DNA of 64,000 nucleotides from Euglena gracilis. Its lineage: Eukaryota; Euglenida; Euglenophyceae; Euglenales. The notes beneath the pieces were generated by a model. That model saw only the letters and a list, made by a program, of their open reading frames with translations. It did not search any database and had not been told where the DNA came from. Positions 55,835-64,000 of this stretch are shown piece by piece; the first letter of the stretch is position 1, and every line of letters begins with the position of its first letter. Position numbers and translations under genes: made by a program. The stretch is from the NCBI GenBank assembly GCA_039621445.1, contig CP154957.1:5884504-5948503 (forward strand), written 5' to 3'.

Positions 55835-56317
55835 GGCAGAATGATGCAATTCTCATGTTAAAGTGGTTGGAGTCTTCCAAGTCGAAAGTGTCTTTTTTGT
55901 TCCTGGTTGGTAAAGCCACGTGGTGCCTCCCAAAGATCTGAAGATTGGTAAAAAGTGCTCTTGTCCACTTTGGACTGCATAAAATTACTGATCTCTGAAT
56001 TACTGATTGGTCTGCACAAAATTACAAAATTGCCAATACCACCACACACCACGAGCCACAAACCTAGACCAGCACATGCAGACCACAAAAAGTCTGGATT
56101 TACTTTTTTGTTTTTGTTCCCAACTTATATGGGAATGTGTGTCCTCCACGCCGGTGTAGGAAAGGTTTGGCTGATCTTCGGGGAAGACAATGAGTGCGCT
56201 TTGGGAGGTTTCCCTCGGTTTGCCTACACGTCATTGTTGGCTTTTGTTTCACCACAGCGCAAAGCAGTGCACGTCGCAACTGTGTCACAGCGGCACAACA
56301 CCCAAAGCTGTTCCATG

Positions 56318-56412
56318 CCACGCATGCGTGACACGTATGACACGTGTGACGGGCGTTGTGTGACACATGTCACACGTGCCACGCATGCGTGCCACGTGTG
56401 ACACGTGTGGCG
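56318..56412. repeat. CACGTG-rich palindromic cluster
   Basis: Repeats of GACACGTGTGAC, CCACGCATGCGTG and CACACGTGCCACG, most self-complementary, end 40 bp before exon 54. This could be a satellite or a binding-site cluster. CACGTG is the E-box core in other eukaryotes, but no function can be assigned here. Confidence 0.6.
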
Positions 56413-56454
56413 TCCGTTGGCGTGCCGAACGCCCACGCCCTGCGGCGGGCACAG

Positions 56455-56624
56455 GGCGAGACTCGCTGGTGGACGGCGCGGTAGCGGAGAGCGAGGTGCG
56501 GGAGGCGGAGCGCACGGTGGGCCGGGAGCGGCGGCTGTTCGCGAAGCTGCTGGCCCACCTCCGCTCCGACCCGGCGGCCGCGGAGGCGCCGCTCACGATG
56601 CAGGAGGACTCCCAGCTGCGGGAG
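56455..56624 (+). CDS. Exon 54, coiled coil
   Basis: The acceptor is GCGGCGGGCACAG and the donor is CGGGAG|GTGTGG. It reads RDSLVDGAVAESEVREAERT, VGRERRLFAKLLAHLRSDPA and AAEAPLTMQEDSQLRE. Entry phase 1 matches exon 53; exit phase 0. Confidence 0.86.
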
Positions 56625-57039
56625 GTGTGGCTTGTGCTCCAGGATGTCAGCGTGGCACACACCGGGGGGGGGGGGGGTATAGGCTGGTTGCGACCCAGAA
56701 CAGCCATTTTCAGGCCCTCTGGTACTTTTGGCCCCGGGAGTGTGTGACAGCAGAAACGGCCCCAGAACCCGACCCCCCAGAGAGCCGAAAGTGCCTTCCC
56801 CCCACAGCACCTGAGGGTTGGAGTGACTTTAATAAAGACGGCTGGTCAGAAATCCGAGAATTGTAGCACACACAACAAACAACAGGCACCTTTCTACACC
56901 CCGATTCCTGTTTGGGGTCTAACAGTCCTCATCGCTACAAGGTAATTTTTGCCTGATCCACCAGAGCCAACCCCCCTGGGGGTGCCCGCGGGTGGGATGT
57001 CATGGGAGGTTGGTCTGTGGGAGGTGGGCCGTCGCCCAA

Positions 57040-57300
57040 CCAAAACAGAATTTTGGTTGGGTCGCGGCATGCCGCGACCCAACCACGACGAATTTTGGCT
57101 TTCAAAATTTTAACTTGGTTGGGCCGCGGCCGGCCGCGGCCCAACCAAAAATTTTTTTTGGTTGGGCCGCGGCCGGCCGCGGCCCCAACCAACCGAATTT
57201 TTTATCGCCAAAAAATCGATTTGGTTGGGCCGCGGCATGCCGCGGCACAACCAAATCGATTTTTTGGTTGGGCAGCGGCCGACCGCGGCCCAACCTCCCA
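57040..57300. repeat. Field 1 of GC-rich palindromes GTTGGGCCGCGGC..
   Basis: Five units of TTGGTTGGGCCGCGG + CATG or CCGG centre + complement, spaced about 50 bp with AT-rich spacers (near 57055, 57115, 57160, 57220, 57265). Each is a 30-34-bp dyad. Confidence 0.93.
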
Positions 57301-57394
57301 TGACTGTCCGAGCACTGTTCTGCAAACCACCGTTCCAAACTCTGCTCCCTCCGTCCCACACAAAAGATTTTCCTGATGGTGTTTCATTGTGGCC

Positions 57395-57660
57395 AAAAAG
57401 AATTTATGAGGTTATTTGAAGGAGTAGGGTTAGGGTTACGATCCTTATCCAAACAGCAGAATATTTCCCGCTCAACGTTGTTAGATTTGTCTCTACAAGG
57501 TACCCAGCGAACCCAAAGAGCCGCCCAACTAGGGTTAAAAACATGGGACCCGAGCGAGGCGCCGAAGGCGCCGAGCGAGGGTCCTCCCATGTGTATTAAC
57601 CCTAGTTGGGCGGCTCTTTGGGGTAGCTGGTACCTTGTAGGGGCCAATTTATCACGCCCC
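57395..57660 (+). repeat. Palindrome element, copy 2
   Basis: Reverse complement of 46745-47010, including GGAGTAGGGTTAGGGTTACG, the CAACGTTGTTAGAT block and both palindrome arms. Confidence 0.9.
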
Positions 57661-57879
57661 AGACCCTGCACACGCCCGCCACCCCCCCCCCCCCCCCCAC
57701 CCCCCCCCCCCCCCCCCCCCCCCCACCCCCCCCTACATCTGATGTCCTTTTACATGACCTTTCTTTTATTTTTTTGTTTTTGGTTGCTTTTATTTATTTT
57801 TTATTTTTTATTATTTTTTATTTCTTTTTTTTATTTTTTTTCATTTTCAGTTTTTTTTTTATTGCTGGCAAAGGATTTC

Positions 57880-58030
57880 CTGATGGCGTTTCACTGTGGC
57901 CAAAAAGAGTTTATGAGGTTATTTGAAGGAGTAGGGTTAGGATTACGATTCTTGTCCAAACAGCAGAATATTCCCACTCAACGTTGTTAGATTGGTCTCT
58001 ACAAGGTACTCAGCGAACCCAAATCCATTT
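57880..58030 (+). repeat. Palindrome element, partial copy 3
   Basis: Shares TTTCCTGATGGCGTTTCACT, GAAGGAGTAGGGTTAGGATT and CAACGTTGTTAGATTGG with copy 2, but stops at the start of the palindrome (CAGCGAACCCAAA). Confidence 0.85.
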
Positions 58031-58268
58031 TCGGCCACTTTTGGCCAAAGAACACCTCTCCCCATTGGATTTTCAATATAAGTCAAAATTTGCACAAAAA
58101 GGACTTAGCCCTCCAAGTATATTGCCAACATGGAAGGGATTTTGTTATTTGAGGGGGGGGGTGCGGGGGGGGGGGGGGCGGAGCCCCCCCCCCCCCCCCT
58201 ATGGCACAAAAACCACTTTGCCCCCGAGTATGTTGCCAGCACAGAAGGGATTTTGTTATTTGAGGCTC

Positions 58269-58320
58269 CGATGGGGGTTAGGGTTAGGGTTAGGGTTAGG
58301 ATTAAGGTTAGGGTTAGGCC
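58269..58320 (+). repeat. Interstitial telomere-like (GGGTTA)n
   Basis: About seven GGGTTA units, one reading GGATTAA, directly before the second palindrome field. Single or double units also occur at 8513, 10232, 40620 (complement), 46975 and 57425. Confidence 0.9.
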
Positions 58321-58640
58321 GGCCGACCGCGACCCAACCTTTGCTTCTTTTGGGTTGGGTCGCGGTCGGCCGCGGCCGTCCGTCGCCCAAGCCAACTAAT
58401 TCTGGCTTTAATCTGGATGTGCCGTGCCCGTCCGCGGCCCAACCAAAATGTTTTTTGGTTGGGCCGCGGCATGCCGTGGCCCAACCAGTGGAAAATTTTA
58501 TCATTAAAAATCGTTTGTGGTTGGGCCGCGGCATGCCGCGGCCCAACCATAAAAATTTTTTGGTTGGACTGCGGCACGCCCCGGCCCAACCAAAACACTG
58601 TTTTGGTTGGGCCGCGGCCGGCCGCGGCCCAACCGACGGC
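58320..58640. repeat. Field 2 of GC-rich palindromes
   Basis: Se units of the same GTTGGGCCGCGGC dyad family as field 1 occur here, at least six, near 58350, 58435, 58460, 58520, 58565 and 58605. Centres vary (CATG, CCGG, CACG). Confidence 0.92.
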
Positions 58641-58954
58641 CACCCAACCTCCTGTGAACGACCACCCGGTGCCCGCCATGGTCAATTTCCCCGGGAGTTC
58701 CCCCGGAGTCCCTGCCCCCCGCCATGTCTAATGAAGCCGTTCGCTCAACAGACACGGGGCGTCTGAGCCGCTGAGTTCGTCACTTTTTCCAGTGATTCCA
58801 ATGCCCACACAGCCCATGCCAAGCGTCCCCATGCGGACCGTCTCGATTGTTGCTTTAGTGTTCACTGGATTTGAGGGGGACAAGAACCCCAGCTGGAAAC
58901 GCCGGTGGATCGCGGGGGGGGGGGGGGTGCGGCCTTCAGGTGCAGGTCATTGTG

Positions 58955-59224
58955 CAGGGGGGGAGGAATGCGTTTCGCATTTTTTCGCATTTTTTCGCAT
59001 TTTTGCGCATTTTTTTCAAATTTTCCAAAAATGCGCATTTTTGCGCATTTTTTCGCATTTTTTGCGCATTTTTTCCAAAAATGCGCTTTTTTGCGCATTT
59101 TTTGCACATTTTTGCGCATTTTTTTGCACATTTTTGCGCATTTTTTTGCACATTTTTGCGCATTTTTTTGCACATTTTTGCGCATTTTTTCCGAGGTCGG
59201 GCGAGCGCATTTCCCCCCCCCCTG
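58955..59224. mobile_element. CAGGGGGG...CCCCCCTG element with GCGCATTTTT satellite
   Basis: 270 bp. The ends are CAGGGGGGGAGGAATGCG and CGCATTT-C10-TG, an imperfect inverted repeat. The 7-bp direct repeat CATTGTG flanks it (58948-58954, 59225-59231). The interior is a tandem array of TGCGCATTTTTTTGCACATT-type units. It ends 17 bp before exon 55. Confidence 0.75.
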
Positions 59225-59241
59225 CATTGTGCGGCCTTCAG

Positions 59242-59347
59242 GTGCAGTCCCGCGACGCGGCCCTGCTGGAGAGCTTGCATTTCCTGCCAAGCCGGCTAAT
59301 TTCAAATCTCATGGTGGTCATTGTGAAGCTTTTGGAGGGCAAAACAA
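59242..59347 (+). CDS. Exon 55, helix (3' border uncertain)
   Basis: The acceptor is GCGGCCTTCAG, duplicated at 58930-58940. It reads VQSRDAALLESLHFLPSRLI then SNLMVVIVKLLEGKT. The donor ACAA|GTTTCT gives the phase 1 exit that exon 56 needs; GT sites at 59314 and 59317 give phase 0. Confidence 0.6.
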
Positions 59348-59741
59348 GTTTCTGATTTCAACTCAGTAACTGCTGTTTGCCCCCAACCCATGGGAGGTTT
59401 TGAGAGTGCTAAATGGGTTAGGGTCATCCGATGTCCGGCATTCCCCCCTCCTGGGGAAATGCCCCAAGGGTGAGTCGTGACCTGAAACATTTAAGCAATC
59501 CACCCACCCCACTCCAATATTGGATGTTTCTTTGAGAATTGTTAAACAGTCTACCCAAACGTGGACATGCCATTTAGTTTTTTTAGAAAAATGTGTTGAA
59601 GTATTTCTGCACTAATTTTCCATCTGTTTTTCTCATCGGTGGTGCCGTGATAAGTACATGAAAGACTTTCTTTCCATAAAAAGCTTTTCAGAGATTTCAT
59701 GACATCTGAAGAATTTGATGGTTTCCATCATGATTTTACAG

Positions 59742-59863
59742 TCGGCCCTGTTGTCGATTGTATGGAGCACTTGTTGGAGGAGGTGGACCGTTGGTGGAAG
59801 GAAGTGTACCAGGAGCTACTCGGGCGGAAGCTGCGCGTATTACTGGACCGTAAACGAGAGCTG
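59742..59863 (+). CDS. Exon 56, Trp-rich helix
   Basis: The acceptor TGATTTTACAG gives phase 1. It reads GPVVDCMEHLLEEVDRWWKE then VYQELLGRKLRVLLDRKREL. The donor CTG|GTGCGC leads straight into a GT tract. Codon use is less GC-rich than other exons. Confidence 0.72.
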
Positions 59864-59874
59864 GTGCGCACGCT

Positions 59875-60310
<436 letters not shown>

Positions 60311-60520
60311 GGTTCCAAATCTCCTCCCAAAGCACCGCTGTTTTTGCAAGTTTGCTCTTTAATATGCACCCAGGCAACACATCGGAATTGTTTTCTTACG
60401 ACACAGCCCATTTGGAAAGAATTGAACCAAATTAAAATATGCGTCAACGCCAAAAAAAGGAAAGAAATCGCGCAAAAGCAGCCGCAGCATTTTTTGGGGG
60501 TTTTGCTGTTTGTTCGACAG

Positions 60521-60614
60521 GACAAGGGGATGGAGATCCTGCAGGCCAAGGTGGGGGACCGCTTCGTGACAATGCAGACCCTGCGGTCCACCTGCTCGGG
60601 GTTGGACGACGCAG
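60521..60614 (+). CDS. Exon 57
   Basis: The acceptor is TTTGTTCGACAG and the donor is ACGCAG|GTGCCC. It reads DKGMEILQAKVGDRFVTMQT then LRSTCSGLDDA. Entry phase 0 matches exon 56; exit phase 1. Confidence 0.75.
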
Positions 60615-61013
60615 GTGCCCCCATGGGTCGCTTGCTGAGCATATGGAACCGCCAAGGCACAGTCTGTTCGCCGGAAACTGCGTGTTATCTGCTTCTGTAT
60701 GGGGGTTAGCTGCCAAAACCCCTTTTTGGAAAAACTCCTTTCACTCAAGGAGATGTGATTGTGGAAGAATATCTTTCTCCCAATTCTTTGGTTGGCCAAC
60801 ATTGCTTTTTTCTAATTTGAGTGTGATGTCGGATTGACAGTTTTTTGGGGAGTTGTGAAGAAGTGGGATATCTAGGAGAAAAATGAATCCACTCAGTTGT
60901 GGCGGAGCATGTTCTGATGTTTCCGTGTTCCATAACAATTATTGCCAATTTTTGTCCTATTTAATTGTTATCTTGTTTTGGAACGATGGGTTTCGCATAT
61001 TTTGCTCTTGCAG

Positions 61014-61070
61014 GTTCAGAAGGTCGAAACTCAGCCCATAGCCGTCCACACAGTGCGCTTGCAGCCGTCG
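61014..61070 (+). CDS. Exon 58, 57-nt exon
   Basis: The acceptor is TTTGCTCTTGCAG and the donor is GTCG|GTATGT. In the phase set by exon 57 it reads GSEGRNSAHSRPHSALAAV. A second frame, VQKVETQPIAVHTVRLQPS, is also open and would need phase 0. Confidence 0.65.
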
Positions 61071-61129
61071 GTATGTATTTGGTCTTTTCAGACGCTCGCA
61101 CACCCTCCCTCATAAACCCCCCCTCCAAA

Positions 61130-61700
61130 AATAGACCCGGGTCTTATTTTTAGGTCCGTTGCTGGAAACCTCCAGGGGGGTCTTATTTTTGGGGGGGTCT
61201 TATTTTTGGATTTTTTCTTGACCGACCCGGGCCCGAAAAAAACATAATTTTTCAGGTTCCCAAAAACACCCAAAATTTTCCTTTGGCGCTTCGCGCCATG
61301 TGAAAATTGGTGTAAATTGGCATTTAGCACGTTTTTTGCACCTCAAAAACCTGAAATTTTTTGAAATTTCATCATTTTTGTGAGTGAAATTGGGGTTTTT
61401 GTTAATTTTTCAGGAGAATTTTTCACCGTCTCCGGCGCTTCGCGCCGTCAGGGGGGGGGGTCTTATTTTGGGGGGGGTCTTATTTTTGGATTTTAACCTC
61501 GGCTCTTTTTTAATCATTTTTTTGTGAGGCCGGGGGCCAGGGGGGGGTCTTATTTTGGGGGAGGGTGGGGGGGGTGGGGGGTGGGGTGGGGGGGGGCAGG
61601 CGGGGGGAGTCGGGGCCCCCAGGGGGGGGTGGTGGGTCTTATTTGTTTTTTGTTAAGGGTCTTATTTTTTTGGGGGGGGGTCTTACTTGGGGGGGGGGGT
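61130..61700. repeat. GGGGTCTTATTTTTGG repeats and GCGCTTCGCGCC palindromes
   Basis: At least eight GGTCTTATTTTTG or GGTCTTACTTG motifs between G runs, with a GGCGCTTCGCGCC hairpin at about 61286 and CGGCGCTTCGCGCCG at about 61434. It mirrors 18545-18720. Confidence 0.75.
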
Positions 61701-62317
61701 TACTCCATTTGAAAACCTCCTCGCTTATAAATCATCCCACGCACAACCACCAAATGTTGCTTCATTATCTCCCCAAAGGGAATAATGAAGAAAAATGAAG
61801 ACAAAATCACAGAATGCGCTGGAATAACAAACGGTTATCATATTTTCTGATTTTTTTTCCCAGAATAGATGGGATACACAATACTGCTGCCACCAACACC
61901 ATTACCACCACCACCACCACCACTCCTAACCCCCCCCCCATTTAAACCGACCCGTCGGTTTAAGACTTTTGGGTTGGCGGAAATCCTGGAGGGGGTCGGT
62001 TAGACGGGGGCGGTTTCAGGGGGAGCACACGGCTGGGCCGACGGCTGGCCGACGGCATGACGGAAGCGGGTTGATGTTAGCAAGCAATTTCAATTGGCAA
62101 ATGCCCAATTTGGTCGACCAATTCCTAACTTTGAGTGGCAAATGGCTAATTTGGGATGCAAATTCTTAATTTTCGGGGGCAAGTGCTGAATTTGGGTGTA
62201 ATATCCAATTTTGGGTGGCAAACTGCCTAATAACAACAGCAGCAGCAGCAGCAGCAGCAATGAAAATATGCAGGTTCGTGTGGGTGTGGTGTCTGGCATG
62301 TTTGCCCCACCCCACAG

Positions 62318-62482
62318 GGGCCCCCCGCCGGTCCACCACTCCATGCCGGGCTGTCCCCCGCCCTGTGACCGCCGCGCCGCGCTCCAAAACCCCCACGCCA
62401 ATGGGCCTGAAGTGGCCCACCCGGAAGGACCCCAAGAAGGCCGCACCGCTGGCCAAGGGCATGACAGCATTGGGGGCCATCG
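62318..62482 (+). CDS. Exon 59, Pro/Lys-rich tail
   Basis: The acceptor is GCCCCACCCCACAG. In phase 1 it reads APRRSTTPCRAVPRPVTAAP, RSKTPTPMGLKWPTRKDPKK and AAPLAKGMTALGAI, leaving G at ATCG|GTGACC. Basic and disordered-looking. The +1 frame is also open but does not fit the phase. Confidence 0.65.
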
Positions 62483-62593
62483 GTGACCCACATTTAAGAT
62501 TCATCTGACGGGTGGACTGGGGGTGTCAGTTTACTTATGAAAACGTGTGTTGCAATCTGCAATCTGCTGTTTGCCTTTGTCCTTGACGCCCCC

Positions 62594-62673
62594 GGCCAGC
62601 GACCCCAAGACCCCTTCTTCTGAGGGATCCGTTCAGGGATCAGCGTCGCTGGCCGGCATTTCTGCTTCGGTGT
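62594..62673 (+). CDS. Possible alternative exon, Ser-rich
   Basis: GCCAG|C followed by DPKTPSSEGSVQGSASLAGI, ending TTCG|GTGTGCC. It would need a phase 2 entry, whereas exon 59 leaves in phase 1 and fits exon 60 directly, so it is either alternative or not an exon. Confidence 0.3.
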
Positions 62674-63051
62674 GCCCTGGATATTGCCAGGTTCTGGAAA
62701 TGCTTCTCATCGCAAGCCCCGCCGCTTTCATGGGGCCTTGCCGGAAGTAGTTTGAAGCGGTTGCAAGCTTCCTAGCTTCTGAAAGTTCGAAATCCTTGTA
62801 GATCCTGGAAACCAATACGAAGCCATTTGTTTCTGTCCTGCAATGGAAACATCCATTTCGGATTAGCGGGGTGTCTTTAGCAGGGTGGAGAAGAGCGGAG
62901 GGGACCCAGGACCCAGGGTTTGATATGAGGAGCTTTCGGTGGGGGCTGTCCCCTTTCCTGCCGAGCGACGGGGGGGGGGGGCGGGGGATGCAGTGGGGGG
63001 TGGTCGTGCATGAGTGGGTTTTTGAGAAAAGGTGGGTGGGTTTCTGCGCAG

Positions 63052-63200
63052 GAAAAGGGCACCCTTGGAGTCACCAAGTGAAGCTATGGGTCCAGCCGGG
63101 CAAAAAAGCCGAAGGACAGCCATATCTTGTGGAGAGGGGTTGTGTGGAGTGCAGGCGCACCCTCCGCAGGCAGCTGCCAGAGATCACCCCAAAATCTAGG
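63052..63200 (+). CDS. Exon 60 (last supported)
   Basis: The acceptor TTTCTGCGCAG gives phase 1 and completes Gly with exon 59. It reads KGHPWSHQVKLWVQPGKKAE, GQPYLVERGCVECRRTLRRQ and LPEITPKSR. The donor AGG|GTAAAC gives phase 0. A further exon is required for a stop. Confidence 0.65.
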
Positions 63201-63390
63201 GTAAACCCCCCTCCCAAATAACAGCCCCCCCCAAATAACACCCCCCTTCGGGGGCCGATTTCGAGCGCCCAAATAACACACACCCCTGTTTTTGTTTGGT
63301 TTTCCATGTTAAAATAACACACACACCCAAATAACACCCCCCTGGGGCCCCAGCTCGGGTGCCCAAATAACACACCCGGGCATTGTTTTT
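63201..63390 (+). repeat. CCCAAATAACA repeats
   Basis: Six or more CCCAAATAACA units between C runs, starting at the exon 60 donor. A further unit is at 63518-63530. Confidence 0.8.
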
Positions 63391-63603
63391 AAAGATAAAA
63401 CCATCCCTTGGAATCCACTACAACTAGATGTATCTGTGCCCTTCACATATAGATAGAGAAATTCTCCATCCAAAGGGGGAATTTCTGTCTCCACGCAGAG
63501 AACATGTGTAACCCCCCCCAAATAACACCTCCCCCCCCCCGGTGAGGACAATTGCCTGATTTATGCCCTTGAATACAAAAATGCACGAGGGTTTTGTGAT
63601 ATT

Positions 63604-63858
63604 GTGGGGTCCCCAGGACAGTTGTCTACAAAGTTTTACAGGGTTTTGCAGAGTTTTAAGTGCAGTAACCCAGGCAAAGCATATTTGGGTTGTTTTAGAC
63701 GGTTACCAGGGTTTATGGTTTCCGCCACCATCAGCCCACCGGTGTCTCAAATGCACAAAGCTTCATCTTCGACAGTCGGCAGTGGGGTTCTGGTTGTCAA
63801 CCACATTAAGGATATGACCTCACACATTGTTGGGGTGGACGAACGTGCCTGTGTGTGA
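63604..63858 (+). CDS. Weak candidate for a terminal exon
   Basis: An open frame ends SSTVGSGVLVVNHIKDMTSH then IVGVDERACV and a TGA at 63856. Its composition is plausible, but codon use is not GC-rich and no acceptor in phase 0 was identified. Listed only because exon 60 needs a downstream partner. Confidence 0.2.
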   Translation: MGSPGQLSTKFYRVLQSFKCSNPGKAYLGCFRRLPGFMVSATISPPVSQMHKASSSTVGSGVLVVNHIKDMTSHIVGVDERACV

Positions 63859-63966
63859 TGTGTACAATTGTACTCCAGTCGCAGGGGGGAATCCGGCATT
63901 GGCATGTGCTTGTGGAGGGTTTGTGTACCCTTCCCAGGACCCTCGTATCCACAAGGCCTTTCCATG

Positions 63967-64000
63967 TGTGTGTGTGTGTGTGTTGCGCGCGCGCGCGCGC
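63967..64000 (+). repeat. (GT)n then (GC)n at the window edge
   Basis: GTGTGTG followed by GCGCGC to the last base; the tract probably continues beyond the window. Confidence 0.95.

Noticed and set aside
58269-58320. Chromosome end
   Set aside because: Unique sequence and coding exons continue on both sides, so the run is interstitial.
57040-58640. CRISPR-like array: conserved palindromic repeats with variable spacers
   Set aside because: Repeats vary in their centres, spacers are AT-rich and uneven, and the context is a eukaryotic intron without cas genes.

Overview
The window is nuclear DNA of a eukaryotic microbe. It carries about 60 short, GC-rich coding segments on the + strand, separated by long introns full of microsatellites, homopolymers and dispersed elements. 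Nothing looks bacterial: there are no operons or ribosome binding sites, and I found no recognisable tRNA or rRNA. Interstitial TTAGGG repeats and one intron with the layout described for euglenid non-conventional introns (8-bp direct repeats at the ends, CAG at +4 to +6 pairing with CTG at -8 to -6, no GT-AG) point to a euglenid or related protist. This assignment is an inference.

The parsimonious reading is one very large gene. It enters from the left edge (the first visible exon, at 1332, starts inside a codon) and is followed to at least 63200. Most exon pairs join with matching phase and with alpha-helical sequence running across the junction. From about 1.3 to 32.3 kb the exons encode armadillo/HEAT-like helical repeats. 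From 32.7 to 34 kb the product becomes acidic, then basic. From 36.8 to 56.6 kb the exons encode a long, charged coiled coil rich in R-E-E/A-E-L patterns. From 59.2 to 63.2 kb there is a Trp-rich helical piece followed by a Ser/Pro/Lys-rich tail. The visible part would be roughly 2,400 residues. I do not recognise the protein. The armadillo and coiled-coil parts could still be two adjacent genes, because the join at 33.9-36.8 kb is the weakest.

Layout. 1-1.3 kb: no supported gene, dispersed repeats. 1.3-20.4 kb: armadillo exons 1-20, including a 25-nt micro-exon, a 108-bp tandem array inside a terminal-inverted-repeat element (4.2 kb), nested CAG..CTG elements (8.4-9.1 kb) and a tandem duplication with a decayed exon copy (19-20.2 kb). 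20.8-33.9 kb: exons 21-37, with a 442-bp element splitting exon 25 (23.6-24.1 kb) and a 1.2-kb strand of almost pure G and T (28.2-29.35 kb). 34-36 kb: an island of four different tandem repeats. 36.8-56.6 kb: coiled-coil exons 38-54, with C-rich arrays and a 137-bp palindrome nested in an older element (46.2-49 kb). 56.9-58.7 kb: two fields of GC-rich palindromes and a third copy of the palindrome element. 59-63.2 kb: the last exons. 63.2-64 kb: C-rich CCCAAATAAC repeats, a weak ORF and a terminal (GC)n run.

Exon borders were set from GT/AG sites, phase agreement and codon composition, without transcripts. Intron stretches not listed separately hold only AT- or G/C-rich low-complexity sequence in which I saw nothing interpretable.
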